Shown: piece after piece, positions 1 to 9,581 of the stretch
Position numbering within the stretch: the first letter of the stretch is position 1
Layout of the letters: each line of letters opens with the position of its first letter
NCBI GenBank assembly: GCA_027625095.1
Contig: JAQBXN010000019.1
Location: 29,749 to 93,748, forward strand
Direction: 5' to 3'
Length of the DNA stretch: 64,000 bases
Source: Planctomycetota bacterium
GTDB lineage: Bacteria; Planctomycetota; PUPC01; JACPCR01
Notes under the pieces: model-generated
The model's input: the letters and a program-made list of their open reading frames with translations, nothing else
Told to the model about the DNA's origin: nothing
Database searches by the model: none
Made by a program: the position numbers and the translations under genes

Positions 1-69
1 TCTGGTATCTCATTCACACTTGGCTAGAATCTCCCGCATCTTCTCTTCATAAATCGTATCGAGCCAACC

Positions 70-1509
70 ATGACACCCGAACAAGAATTCTCACTGCAAC
101 TGAAACGAAGAACTTTCCTGGGACAAAGCGGCAGAGGCATCGGCTACATCGCTCTCGCTTCACTTCTCGATCCGGAATTGCTCTCAGCCGCATCCGCCGA
201 CGCTGACGACAACTGGCCGGGCGTCATCACAAAGAAGCATCATCCACGCAAGGTCAAGCGAGTGATTCATATGTGCATGGCAGGCGGATCGTCGCATCTT
301 GAAACCTTCGACTATAAACCCAAACTCGCTGAGATGGACGGCAAACCAATGCCGAAATCTTTCACAGAAGGCCAGCCCATCGCCCAACTTCAGGGCCAGA
401 GAGACGCCCTCAAGTGTCTTGGGCCGACTCATACATTCAGCCGGCATGGTAAGAACGGTCAACAGATCTGTGACGCCCTTCCATACCTCCAGGGCGCGGC
501 GGACGACCTGTGTATCATCAATTCCATGCAGACCGAGGCTATCAATCACGACCCTGCCCATACCTTCATGAACACTGGCACGTCTATCTCGGGACGACCG
601 AGTATGGGTTCATGGATTTTGTACGGACTCGGCAGTGAATCTGAGAACCTGCCTGGTTTCGTTGTCCTGACCTCAGTAGGAGGCGGACAGAGCCAGCCCA
701 TAGCTTCCCGTCAGTGGCACAGTGGTTTCCTCCCCAGCCGGTTTCAGGGTGTTCAGTTCCATTCCCAAGGCGATCCGGTGCTGTACGTGGGCAACCCTAA
801 GGGCGTCACCCCCAGTCGACAGCGCGACATGCTCGATGCAGTGCAGACATTGAATCGCCGTCATATGGAGCTGGTCGATAACCCGGAAGTGGCCACGCGC
901 ATCAGCCAATATGAAATGGCCTTTCGCATGCAGACCAGCATCCCTGAGCTGATGGATTTCAAGGACGAGCCGAAGCATGTGCTTGAAATGTACGGCACCC
1001 AGGGAGCCGATGGCACCTTCGCCGCAAACTGCCTGCTGGCACGCCGGCTCGCCGAGAGAGGTGTACGTTTCATTCAGCTATATCACCGCGGCTGGGATCA
1101 TCACGGCGGTATCAAGGAGGGAATCAAAGTCACCTCAAAACTGGTCGACCAGGGCACAGCAGCTCTAATCGGCGATCTCAAACAGCGGGGCATGCTCGAA
1201 GACACACTGATTGTCTGGGGCGGCGAATTCGGCCGAACTCCAATGGCGCAGGGCTCAGGTCGCGACCATCACATCCGAGGCTTTTCAGCCTTCCTCACTG
1301 GTGGCGGAGTACAGGGGGGCACCACTTACGGTGCGACCGATGAACTCGGCTACGCTGCTGTCAGGGACAAAGTCCACGTGCATGATCTTCATGCCACAAT
1401 GCTGCACCTGCTAGGTATCGACCACCTCAAACTCACCTATAAATTCCAGGGAAGGGATTTCAGACTGACCGATGTGCATGGTCGTGTAGTGAAGGAAGTG
1501 CTGGTTTGA
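70..1509 (+). CDS. DUF1501 domain protein with Tat leader
   Basis: A 479-residue protein of the DUF1501 family, whose fold is related to sulfatases and alkaline phosphatases. The N-terminus carries a twin-arginine motif, RRTFLG at residues 13-18, followed by a short hydrophobic stretch, so export by Tat is likely. The body shows family landmarks: HMCMAGGSSHLETFD near residue 67, WDHHGG near residue 344, and WGGEFGRTPM followed by GRDHH in the C-terminal third. These His and Asp clusters would be the metal site by analogy with the fold; the substrate is unknown. Such genes usually follow a DUF1549/DUF1553 cytochrome-like gene in Planctomycetota and Verrucomicrobiota; here that partner would lie outside the window. 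No clear Shine-Dalgarno sequence precedes the ATG, but it is the only start that keeps the leader. Confidence 0.9.
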   Translation: MTPEQEFSLQLKRRTFLGQSGRGIGYIALASLLDPELLSAASADADDNWPGVITKKHHPRKVKRVIHMCMAGGSSHLETFDYKPKLAEMDGKPMPKSFTEGQPIAQLQGQRDALKCLGPTHTFSRHGKNGQQICDALPYLQGAADDLCIINSMQTEAINHDPAHTFMNTGTSISGRPSMGSWILYGLGSESENLPGFVVLTSVGGGQSQPIASRQWHSGFLPSRFQGVQFHSQGDPVLYVGNPKGVTPSRQRDMLDAVQTLNRRHMELVDNPEVATRISQYEMAFRMQTSIPELMDFKDEPKHVLEMYGTQGADGTFAANCLLARRLAERGVRFIQLYHRGWDHHGGIKEGIKVTSKLVDQGTAALIGDLKQRGMLEDTLIVWGGEFGRTPMAQGSGRDHHIRGFSAFLTGGGVQGGTTYGATDELGYAAVRDKVHVHDLHATMLHLLGIDHLKLTYKFQGRDFRLTDVHGRVVKEVLV

Positions 1510-1580
1510 GGGTTCGGTGAATTCCATCTTCCGCACCAATCGCATCATTTGCCTCCCATCCGCTAATTCTCGGGATCGGG

Positions 1581-4500
1581 CTACCGTCTGAACGGTGCTC
1601 GCCCGATCTCCTCGATTCTTTTTCTGGCGATCTTGGACTGCGTGGAATTGGGCATCAGTTCGACAAATTTCATGAAGTTCAGAACTGCCGGGTAGAGCTC
1701 TTCGTTCTTATCCAGCAGGATGGCGAAATCATAGATGGCTTCCGCGTAATCGGGCTTGGCTTCGAGTGCAAGGATGTAATGCTCAAGGCACTCATCCATG
1801 CGGTTGCGTCGCTTGAGAAGGCTCGCAAGGTTGTATTGGGCAAGGTGGTTCTGCGGGTGAGCGTTGACCAATTCCTTCAGCAACTTTTCTGCTTCATCGT
1901 GTTTGTTCAGCACATCCAGACAGAAACTCAGATTGATTTTCGACTCAACATGCTCCGGATCCATAACGAGAGCAGTTCGATATTTTTCTACTGCCTCTTC
2001 GTGCCGGCCATTCGCCGATAGCGCTAAGGCCACGCTGAAAATCGCAGGAATCTCTGCCGGTTCGAGGGCTTCAGCGATACGGAATTCCTTCAACGCCAGT
2101 GCAGCATTGCCCGTCGACATGGCCACTTCCCCCATTGTCAGATGTTTCTTCCACGCAGTGGGTGAGCGATCCATGGCGGTCTTCAGCAACTCGTCCCTCT
2201 TGGTCTGGTCCAGTTTTTTGAGCGTTGTTGATTCCGTGATAGCTGTAATTCCACCTGCCTTCGCATAGAGCAGCCGATTATCTTCAGGATTCACTTCCAG
2301 GCCCTCCTCAATTTCTGCGTCGGCTGCATCCTTCTCTCCGCGAAGTGTGAAGATCAAGGCTTTGATCAGGTGATGCATGGCAGCGGAAGCATTGACAGTC
2401 TCTTGTCGACCAGATGCGGCGTTTGAATGCTCCGGGTTGGTCAGCGACAGACTCAAAAATTCCAGAGATGCTTTTCGTCTCGCTGCCAGAGTTTCCATCG
2501 CGGGCTCCCTGAAGAGGACTTTTAACAATCGAGCATCCGTCGGTCCACCCTCCTCCGGAAATCTGGTTCGGAGGGCCTGAACGGTGCAGATATGGCTGGA
2601 CAGAATCTCGTCAACACTCCCGAAGCTCACCTTTTTCATCTCCGCCAGAAACGCTGGATTTGCTAAACGCTCTTGGAGTTTGCCCGGCGCCGCTGAAAGA
2701 CCTCGCCCTCCGAGAAAAAGCAGCGAGTCAGGCTGAACAAACGCGACCCGCCCTTCAGGGAATGTTTCAGAAAACTGTTCAATGACATAGCGAAGGGCGT
2801 CAGGTGCAATTCCGAGCGGAACTACCAGACAGGCCAGACCGTGCTGCGTCAGTTTGTTCTTAATGATCTCGAGAGTCTGAGCAGAGGCTAGCTCCATCTG
2901 TGCCGCTGGTCCTGGTGCCCAATCCAATGAACCCAGAATAAGATCCCATTGCCGAAGTTCGGCTCGGAGAAAAGTTCTCACCTGCCCGAACCGGAATTGA
3001 AGCGATACCTCTTGAGCTTTCTCATGAAAATCTGAAAGGCTCTGACCAAGCGAACGCTTCACCCCATCCGCAGCCGCCGAAAAAGGAAGTAGGACGTGTA
3101 CCTGCCTCACTTCCTGATAAGCCGGCAAGGCATCCAGGCAACCGCCTCCACCGATCCCCAGTAGAAGGACATCCCTCGGATTACTTGAAAGCGACAGGGG
3201 GAGATACGCAAGCCTGTGTTCTGCGGGGGCCCAGGCGATGTCCCCTGCAAGATAGCCTTCTATGGTCCATGAGCGTGCGTTGCCTGCAGTATCACCGAGA
3301 ACGCAATAGCTGCCCTGGGGCCCTTCCAGGTAATCGATGACACGTGATTCAGCGGTCTCACTTTTAAGAGGAAAGAGAGGTGGCTGGACAACCGCATACC
3401 CGACCAGGATGAGCAGAGCCAGAAAGAAAGTCTTCTTGTTTTCCTGGATCAAAACTCCAACGCAGGCCATGGCAAAAGCAAGCACGGCTACACCGCTTTG
3501 AAGACCGGTGAACGAAACGACCGTGGAATACAGAACAAGGGCTATTCCCGCACCAGCGGCAATGGCAGACAGCATCCCACCTGTGGCCTGCGACATGGTT
3601 CTGCCTCGTTCAAAGGCATAGCCGCAAAGCAACGGGATTGAGAGGCCCAGGCCAACGGCTGGCAGCCCCATAAGCGGAAAGACCACCCCAAGATGCCAGG
3701 CAAGATCTTTAGAGAGCTCGTCGTGTTGAGACGACATCAGCCGTTCAAAAATGGGTGTGTGATACATCACACTGCAAAGCCCGGCGGCCACAGCGTTGAG
3801 CAATGCAAAAGCTACAAGCGCATTTCCGGGAGCGGCACCTGGATCACGTCTGCCACGAAGGAGCGATGCACTCAGCCCTCCGAGCCCGAGCCCGACAAGC
3901 ACCGCGGTCATCGCTGCAGAAGCACTGACCGCATTTTCTTCGAGAGAGTAGAGAACGACCCGCCCTAAGAGCATCAAGCACAGCACGCCGAGACCTCCCG
4001 CCAGAGCGCCCTGCAGGAGAACCTGATCACTTTCACTCTTTTCGGGTGACTGAAGGTTCGAACTCGCTGGTTCGTTTTCTTCGCTCTGAGAAAACCCTGC
4101 CGCTGCAATAGCGATGAATACCGAAACGCCTCCGGCGCTGGCTGCAGCCCACAGAGGGTGAAAGCTGGGCACAAAGAGAAGACCGATGATGACTCCTGCT
4201 GCCGCTCCGATACATCCTGAGAACAGTGCAACACTGACAGCCTGAACCAGGCCCTCCCGCCGGCGTGAGTATTGGATTCCAGCGATCAGGGATGCACAGA
4301 AACAGCCTGCCCCGGGCAACGAAAACATGAACGCCACACCAAACGCAAGGATCCCTTGTGCAGGGGATTCTGGTGCGAAGCCTCTCTGCATCTGCATCAG
4401 GCCATTATCAAAGGTAGTGATAAGGAACGGCGGCATCAGTGAAAGAATGCCAGCGCTCATCAGCAGAATCGCGAACAGTCCGAGCGGACGCCGTGACCGG

Positions 4501-4691
4501 TCAGCAACACTTGAAATCCAGGCCGCCCCAGCGGCACCGGCACAGAGCAGCGCTCCAAACAGCACGGCAATCGTACTCGGCAGTGTTCCAAAAACCCCGC
4601 ACAACAGCCGGAATGAAATGAGTTGTTGGACCGCACTGACTGCACCTGCGCATACGAGCAACAACATAATGAGCAGTGTGTTAACTGACAT
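1581..4691 (-). CDS. Membrane spermidine-synthase-like protein with C-terminal TPR repeats
   Basis: I chose the ATG at 4691 (1036 residues, beginning MSVNTLLIMLLLVCAG), because it starts directly with a membrane helix; an in-frame start at 4766 would add 25 residues without hydrophobic character. About the first 480 residues are a run of hydrophobic helices resembling a transporter-like membrane domain. A Rossmann methyltransferase-type region follows, with the glycine loop LLLGIGGGG near residue 515, as in spermidine synthases fused to membrane domains. From roughly residue 775 to 1010 there are tetratricopeptide repeats, seen as spaced A/Y/L patterns such as AEALEPAEIPAIFSVALALS. Such fusions are common in environmental bacteria and their polyamine activity is mostly unproven. 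It faces away from the M42 peptidase gene and is alone in its transcription unit. Confidence 0.8.
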   Translation of the reverse strand: MSVNTLLIMLLLVCAGAVSAVQQLISFRLLCGVFGTLPSTIAVLFGALLCAGAAGAAWISSVADRSRRPLGLFAILLMSAGILSLMPPFLITTFDNGLMQMQRGFAPESPAQGILAFGVAFMFSLPGAGCFCASLIAGIQYSRRREGLVQAVSVALFSGCIGAAAGVIIGLLFVPSFHPLWAAASAGGVSVFIAIAAAGFSQSEENEPASSNLQSPEKSESDQVLLQGALAGGLGVLCLMLLGRVVLYSLEENAVSASAAMTAVLVGLGLGGLSASLLRGRRDPGAAPGNALVAFALLNAVAAGLCSVMYHTPIFERLMSSQHDELSKDLAWHLGVVFPLMGLPAVGLGLSIPLLCGYAFERGRTMSQATGGMLSAIAAGAGIALVLYSTVVSFTGLQSGVAVLAFAMACVGVLIQENKKTFFLALLILVGYAVVQPPLFPLKSETAESRVIDYLEGPQGSYCVLGDTAGNARSWTIEGYLAGDIAWAPAEHRLAYLPLSLSSNPRDVLLLGIGGGGCLDALPAYQEVRQVHVLLPFSAAADGVKRSLGQSLSDFHEKAQEVSLQFRFGQVRTFLRAELRQWDLILGSLDWAPGPAAQMELASAQTLEIIKNKLTQHGLACLVVPLGIAPDALRYVIEQFSETFPEGRVAFVQPDSLLFLGGRGLSAAPGKLQERLANPAFLAEMKKVSFGSVDEILSSHICTVQALRTRFPEEGGPTDARLLKVLFREPAMETLAARRKASLEFLSLSLTNPEHSNAASGRQETVNASAAMHHLIKALIFTLRGEKDAADAEIEEGLEVNPEDNRLLYAKAGGITAITESTTLKKLDQTKRDELLKTAMDRSPTAWKKHLTMGEVAMSTGNAALALKEFRIAEALEPAEIPAIFSVALALSANGRHEEAVEKYRTALVMDPEHVESKINLSFCLDVLNKHDEAEKLLKELVNAHPQNHLAQYNLASLLKRRNRMDECLEHYILALEAKPDYAEAIYDFAILLDKNEELYPAVLNFMKFVELMPNSTQSKIARKRIEEIGRAPFRR

Positions 4692-5063
4692 CGAGTCTTT
4701 CTGTAAAACGGGTAAGCGGCTCGTTACGAATCCTTGGCACGCCGCCGCAATCCTAGAGTGGAACAAGATCGCAACAAAACGATGTTAGCTCCAATGCTTC
4801 GAAGAGAATGAAGTTTTGTTCTCAATCTTCTTCGTTCTTTGTAATGATCTAAACCTTCTTTTCTCCCAATCGTTGATCGCAATCTCGTGAGCCAAAGATG
4901 GGGGCAATGACTACGGCTGAACAGAAACAAACGATCATACGGTCAAGCAATTAGAAACTCTTCAAACCATATGTTGTTTGACACCAGACGAACACTGCAA
5001 AAGCTATCAGCACTCAGCAACCTTGCATTTGACAACCGAATCGTTCACCAACAGGAGATCACC
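4692..5063. other. Divergent intergenic region
   Basis: About 370 bases separate the leftward membrane synthase-like gene from the rightward peptidase. Both promoters should lie here. TTGACA hexamers occur at 4978 and 5029, but neither has a convincing -10 box at the right distance. A strong ribosome binding site, AGGAG at 5053-5057, lies six bases before the ATG at 5064. No RNA gene or small coding sequence was recognised. Confidence 0.5.
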
Positions 5064-6119
5064 ATGCACGAAAATTCGCTCAACTTCCTCAGGAATATGC
5101 TTGATGCCCCCAGTCCGTCAGGATACGAACAACCCATTCAAAAGGTCGTCCGGGAATGGACTGGGAAATTTGCAGATGAAGTCTCGACCGATTTGCATGG
5201 CAACGTCATCGCTTCACTAAATCCCAAAGGCACGCCACGCATCATGTTTGCCGGGCATTGCGACCAAATCGGTTTCATGGTCCAGCACATTGATAAAGAC
5301 GGCTACATTTTCACCAATCCAATCGGCGGACACGACACGATGGTGCTGCTCGGCCAGAACGTAACGGTCTGGGGATCGGACGGCCCTATCCATGGGGTCA
5401 TGGCTCGTAAGCCTATCCATTTACTCAAGGCCGATGTGAATCGAGCACCAAAGTTTCAAGATCTCTGGGTTGATATCGGCGTGAAGACAAAAAAGGAAGC
5501 CGAACAATACGTCGAAATTGGAGATCCGGTGACATTCAAACTTGGCATGACTGAGGCGTTAAACGGTCGTGCCACGGCGGTTGGTTTCGATGACAAAGCC
5601 GGCGCCTGGGTGGTCATGGAAGCGTTACGCCTCCTCAAGGGCAAGAAATTCGACGCTGCAGTCTTCTCTGTTTCGACGGTCCAGGAAGAGGTCGGCCTGA
5701 GGGGCGCCAAGACCAGTGCACACAGCATCGACCCGCAAGTCGGCATCGCGGTAGACGTAACTTTTGCCACCGACCATCCAGGCATGGATCCAAAGGTGTC
5801 AGGAGAAGTGGGCCTGGACAAAGGCGCCGTTATCGCCCGTGGCCCTAACATCAATCCAGTCGTCTTCGACCTTTTGAAAAGCACCGCAAAAAGAAAACGT
5901 ATCCCATACCAGATTAATGGCGTTTCCCGACCAACAGGTACCGATGCGAATGCCATCCAGATTTCGGGCCCCGGCGTCGCTACAGGTCTGGTAAGTGTGC
6001 CCAACCGCTATATGCACAGTCCGGTCGAAATGGTCTCGCTGAAGGACATGCAGAATTGCGCCAAACTGCTGGCGGAGTTTGTGCTATCAGTGAAAAAGAC
6101 TAAGGATTTTACGCCGTAA
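5064..6119 (+). CDS. M42 family metallopeptidase
   Basis: A 351-residue dinuclear-metal aminopeptidase of family M42 (glutamyl aminopeptidase / tetrahedral aminopeptidase type), normally cytoplasmic and acting on short peptides. The expected ligands are visible: His65 with Asp67 in GHCDQIGF, Asp176 in GFDDKAGAW, the catalytic pair Glu208-Glu209 in QEEVGLRG, Asp231 in VDVTFATD and His318 in YMHSPVE. The length is usual for the family. An in-frame ATG exists at 4971, but the start at 5064 is preceded by AGGAG six bases upstream and matches the family N-terminus. Base spacing to the next gene (about 140 bp) does not prove an operon. Confidence 0.95.
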   Translation: MHENSLNFLRNMLDAPSPSGYEQPIQKVVREWTGKFADEVSTDLHGNVIASLNPKGTPRIMFAGHCDQIGFMVQHIDKDGYIFTNPIGGHDTMVLLGQNVTVWGSDGPIHGVMARKPIHLLKADVNRAPKFQDLWVDIGVKTKKEAEQYVEIGDPVTFKLGMTEALNGRATAVGFDDKAGAWVVMEALRLLKGKKFDAAVFSVSTVQEEVGLRGAKTSAHSIDPQVGIAVDVTFATDHPGMDPKVSGEVGLDKGAVIARGPNINPVVFDLLKSTAKRKRIPYQINGVSRPTGTDANAIQISGPGVATGLVSVPNRYMHSPVEMVSLKDMQNCAKLLAEFVLSVKKTKDFTP

Positions 6120-6262
6120 GATGTTGTTACGGTCTCTGGCGGGCCGCAAAAGCACATCCGCGTCTTCTGGACGTGCCCCATAAAACAACCGCGATAACAC
6201 TGAACTGGTGCACGCTTAACATTCTTCTTACATCCCAAAAACTCTTAATACGAGAATCATCA

Positions 6263-7264
6263 ATGTCAGATTTCAGAGTAGGTATCATAGGCTGCGGCGG
6301 GCGCGGTAATGGACACGCGGACGGTTATCTGGAAGCAGACGGTGCGACCATTGTTGCATGCTCAGACCCCTTCGAGGACAGCTCAAGAGCAATGGCAAAA
6401 AAGCACTCTATACCAAATACGTACAGTGACTACCGTGAGATGCTGGAGAAGGAGAGTCTCGATATCGTCAGCATCTGTACCTGGATACGCATGCATCACG
6501 ACATGGTCATCGATGCGGTTGACGCAGGCGTGAAAGCGATTCATTCGGAGAAGCCGATGGCGCCAACATTCGGTGAAGCGAAGGCGATGCAGAAAGCGTG
6601 CGATGACGCAGGGGTCATCGTCACATACTGCCACCAGCGTCGTTTTGAGACGCAGTTCAAGGCCGCTAAAGATCTCGCCGATAGCGGGGTGATCGGCAAC
6701 CTGCGTAGAATCGAAGGCTTCTGTCCCAATCTGCTCGACTGGGGCACGCACTGGTTTGATATGATCTTCTTCTTTAACAGCCAAACTCCCGTAAAGTGGG
6801 TGCTCGGACAGATTGATAATTCCGAGCCGAGAGAAGTCTTTGGTGTGCCAGTAACTACCAACGGCATCTCCCAGTATGCATTTGAAAACGGCGTCATGGG
6901 TTTGGTAATGACCGGTAAAGAGCCTTGGGGAAACGGCCAGCTTCGAATGATCGGAACCGATGGAATCATTGAGATCGGCATCCCAAACGAACCGCCGGTC
7001 CGCATGCTCAACAGTAAAGCCGCAGGCTGGCAGCACCCAGAGTTGAAGAACAGAATTACCAACGGAACGATCGAGGCAACGAAAGATATTGTGTCTGCCT
7101 TACGCGAGAATTATGAGCCTGAACTGAGCGGCCGGAAGGCTCTGATGGCCACCGAGCTCATCTTCGCCACTTATGAGTCCAGCCGGCGCCGCGCTCTCAT
7201 TCACCTGCCGCTGGACATCGATGATTCGCCATTCCTCAGCATGATAGAGTCTGGTGATATCTAG
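6263..7264 (+). CDS. Gfo/Idh/MocA family oxidoreductase
   Basis: A 333-residue NAD(P)-dependent oxidoreductase, probably acting on a sugar or cyclitol. The N-terminal Rossmann loop reads VGIIGCGGRGNGHA in the first 20 residues, and the family EKP motif appears in HSEKPMAP, whose lysine is catalytic in characterised members. The C-terminal half (GFCPNLLDWGTHWFDMI onward) is the alpha/beta substrate-binding domain. The start at 6263 is preferred over the upstream ATG at 6173 because it places the Rossmann strand at the N-terminus as usual. The substrate cannot be told from sequence. A second, unlike member of the family lies at 43723-44769. Confidence 0.92.
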   Translation: MSDFRVGIIGCGGRGNGHADGYLEADGATIVACSDPFEDSSRAMAKKHSIPNTYSDYREMLEKESLDIVSICTWIRMHHDMVIDAVDAGVKAIHSEKPMAPTFGEAKAMQKACDDAGVIVTYCHQRRFETQFKAAKDLADSGVIGNLRRIEGFCPNLLDWGTHWFDMIFFFNSQTPVKWVLGQIDNSEPREVFGVPVTTNGISQYAFENGVMGLVMTGKEPWGNGQLRMIGTDGIIEIGIPNEPPVRMLNSKAAGWQHPELKNRITNGTIEATKDIVSALRENYEPELSGRKALMATELIFATYESSRRRALIHLPLDIDDSPFLSMIESGDI

Positions 7265-7321
7265 AACACGACAGGGATGACGGCCTTGCAACTCTAAACT
7301 ACAAATCAATTCAAATCTGAC

Positions 7322-8026
7322 ATGGCCACGCCAAAGACTACCCCGATGAAGAAGGCGTTAACGCTCCTCAGTGTGTATGCGCTAGCAACGGGGGCGACCC
7401 TCAGCTCTGGATTTTTCCTGCTGCCAGGGGTGGCATATGGGCTGGCCGGCCCGGCGGTCGTGCTCTGTTATATGCTGGCCGCCATTCCGCTCTTCCCGGC
7501 GACCCTATGCTCCGTTGAGCTTGGAACAGCCATGCCTCGTGCGGGTGGGGCTTACTATTTTCTTGACCGAAGCATGGGGCCGTTTATCGGCACCATTGGT
7601 GGGATGGGAATGTGGCTGGCGCTCCTTCTAAAGACAGCATTCGCTCTGGTAGGTATGGGTGTGTATGTGGAACTCCTTGTTCAAGTCTTCGACCCTTCAC
7701 TTAGCGTGCCCATAGTTCCTGCGGCAGCGTGTTTTGCCATTCTCTTCGCCATGCTGAATCTGATGGGTGCGGAGAAGACCGGCTCGTTTCAGATCATTAT
7801 TGTTTTCGGGCTCTTGACCATTCTTACATGGTTCATTGGCAGAGGCGTATTCAATCTCAAATTTGAACATTTCGGCGGATTCCTCGATGCCGGATCGGAC
7901 AATATCATCAGCACTACCGGGCTCGTCTACATCAGCTACGTGGGGGTGACCAAGGTCGCAAGCGTATCTGAAGAGGTGAAAGATCCAGAGAGAAATCTAC
8001 CACTAGGGTCTTCCTGGCTGTACTGA
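7322..8026 (+). CDS. APC-family permease, N-terminal part (gene frameshifted)
   Basis: This is the first part of an amino acid-polyamine-organocation permease. The visible 234 residues cover the first half-dozen membrane helices, including the broken first helix around GATLSSGFFLLPG and the conserved PRAGGAYYFLDR segment. The frame then runs into a TGA at 8024, where family members continue. If one G is added to the GGG run at 8006-8008, reading passes smoothly into the next frame as VFLAVLTAIVIYGLGTF, which restores a transporter helix. The rest of the gene is listed at 8062-9465. Reconstructed length is about 714 residues. The lesion is a single missing base, so a consensus error is as likely as a real mutation. 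Confidence 0.85.
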   Translation: MATPKTTPMKKALTLLSVYALATGATLSSGFFLLPGVAYGLAGPAVVLCYMLAAIPLFPATLCSVELGTAMPRAGGAYYFLDRSMGPFIGTIGGMGMWLALLLKTAFALVGMGVYVELLVQVFDPSLSVPIVPAAACFAILFAMLNLMGAEKTGSFQIIIVFGLLTILTWFIGRGVFNLKFEHFGGFLDAGSDNIISTTGLVYISYVGVTKVASVSEEVKDPERNLPLGSSWLY

Positions 8027-8061
8027 CAGCTATCGTCATTTATGGCTTAGGGACGTTCGTC

Positions 8062-9465
8062 ATGGTCGGCACGATAGATATCGGCCAACTCTTTTTGCAG
8101 GCTAAGGCCGGGGGAGCTGAAGGAACTGTGGCGGACAGGCAGATTCTCCGCATTGCAGCCACCTGCGCAGAGGCATTTGCCGGAAAGACAGGTGCTATCC
8201 TGATGAGCATCGCGGCGATTTGTGCATTCTTCGCCGTCGCCAATGCAGGCATTCTGAGCTCGTCCAGATATCCGCTCGCTATGAGCCGCGACCATCTGTT
8301 TCCTGCAACCTTTCGAAAGTTCAACAAGGCAGGAATTCCGAGCAATGGGATTTATGCCTCTCTTGGGATTGTCCTGCTGATTCTTATCTTTCTCGACCCG
8401 ATGAAGATTGCCAAGCTGGCCAGCGCGTTTCAGTTGCTGCTGTTCGGGTTTCTATGTTTGGCAGTTGTTGTCATGAGGGAGAGTGGCCTGGATTCCTATG
8501 ATCCGGGCTATCGAGCGCCGCTCTATCCCTGGTTGCAGATTATTGGAATCATAGCTCCCTGTTATCTGATCCTTAATATGGGCGCGCTGCCTGTGCTGTT
8601 TTCGGCCGGTCTAATCGTGTTCGGTGCATTCTGGTATTTCTACTACGGCAAGGCGAGAGTAGCGCGACACGGGGCGATTTATCACGTGTTCGAGCGGCTG
8701 GGCCACAAACGCCATGAAGGGCTAGATAGTGAACTGCGCGGCATCATGAAGGAGAAAGGCCTGCGCTCAGAAGACCCCTATGATGAAGTAGTCATGCAGG
8801 CAGGCGTCCTTGATATTACAGCGCTGAAAACATTTGAAGAAATTACCAGGGAGGCTTCCGAGACATTATCGAAAATGCTTGGTCTCGAGGCAGACAAGCT
8901 GGTGAACGGCTTTCTTGAAGGCACCGGCGTCGGCGCAACACCGGTCTCAGGTGGGGCTGCCCTGCCCCACGTGCGCGTCCATGATTTGAAAAACCCCGGC
9001 ATGGTTATCGTGCGAAGCAGAGAAGGTGTGGGTATCGAAATCTCTGATTCGCTGCATCTGTTGCACGCAACCGAAACCCCCATTCATGCCATTTTTTATC
9101 TCGTCAGCCCCGAGGCAGACCCGGCTAGACACCTACGCATTCTTGCGCAGCTTGCCCTGCACATCGACAGCGAAGATTTTCTAAAAAAATGGGAACATGC
9201 CAGAGACGAGCACGAGATCAGAGAAATTCTTCTTCGCGATGAAAAATTTGTGCATATCGAACTCTCAAAGAAGGGCCCATCATCATTCTTCCTGGAGGGG
9301 CGCCTGAGAGACTTGCAACTGCCTCCCGGATGCCTGGTGGCAGTAGTTCGACGGGAAGAGACGTCATTCTTCCCACATGGGAATTCCGTCTTTGCGCATG
9401 GTGACCGGCTCACCGTCATTGGAGAGCCCAAGGCTATTCAGGAACTCTATGACGAATACACGTAG
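8062..9465 (+). CDS. APC-family permease, C-terminal part with PTS EIIA-like and TrkA-C-like domains
   Basis: This is the continuation of the permease that begins at 7322; coding sequence in this frame really extends back to about 8008. The first ~215 residues hold the remaining membrane helices. A cytoplasmic tail follows. Residues roughly 255-395 resemble a type-2 PTS EIIA domain, with VSGGAALPHVRV carrying the expected Leu-Pro-His. The last ~75 residues (FFLEGRLRDLQLPPGCLVAVVRR to GDRLTVIGEPKAIQELYDEY) match the TrkA-C/RCK-C ligand-binding fold. This architecture is known in solute and cation transporters, where the tail senses nucleotide or phosphorylation state; that role is inferred here. 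The start at 8062 is only the first ATG after the frameshift and is not a real initiation site. Confidence 0.85.
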   Translation: MVGTIDIGQLFLQAKAGGAEGTVADRQILRIAATCAEAFAGKTGAILMSIAAICAFFAVANAGILSSSRYPLAMSRDHLFPATFRKFNKAGIPSNGIYASLGIVLLILIFLDPMKIAKLASAFQLLLFGFLCLAVVVMRESGLDSYDPGYRAPLYPWLQIIGIIAPCYLILNMGALPVLFSAGLIVFGAFWYFYYGKARVARHGAIYHVFERLGHKRHEGLDSELRGIMKEKGLRSEDPYDEVVMQAGVLDITALKTFEEITREASETLSKMLGLEADKLVNGFLEGTGVGATPVSGGAALPHVRVHDLKNPGMVIVRSREGVGIEISDSLHLLHATETPIHAIFYLVSPEADPARHLRILAQLALHIDSEDFLKKWEHARDEHEIREILLRDEKFVHIELSKKGPSSFFLEGRLRDLQLPPGCLVAVVRREETSFFPHGNSVFAHGDRLTVIGEPKAIQELYDEYT

Positions 9466-9581
9466 CGAGACTGTGAACGCGCATGCAAACGATTCACCCG
9501 GTCCAACTAGCAACACATTCTTGATATCCGGACACTTGTATGGTAACTGTTTTCTGAAACTCCTGTCCCAGAGCATGTGGA

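Noticed and set aside
1..69. Tail of an upstream gene before the DUF1501 gene
   Set aside because: A frame on each strand ends there, but too few residues are present to recognise a protein.
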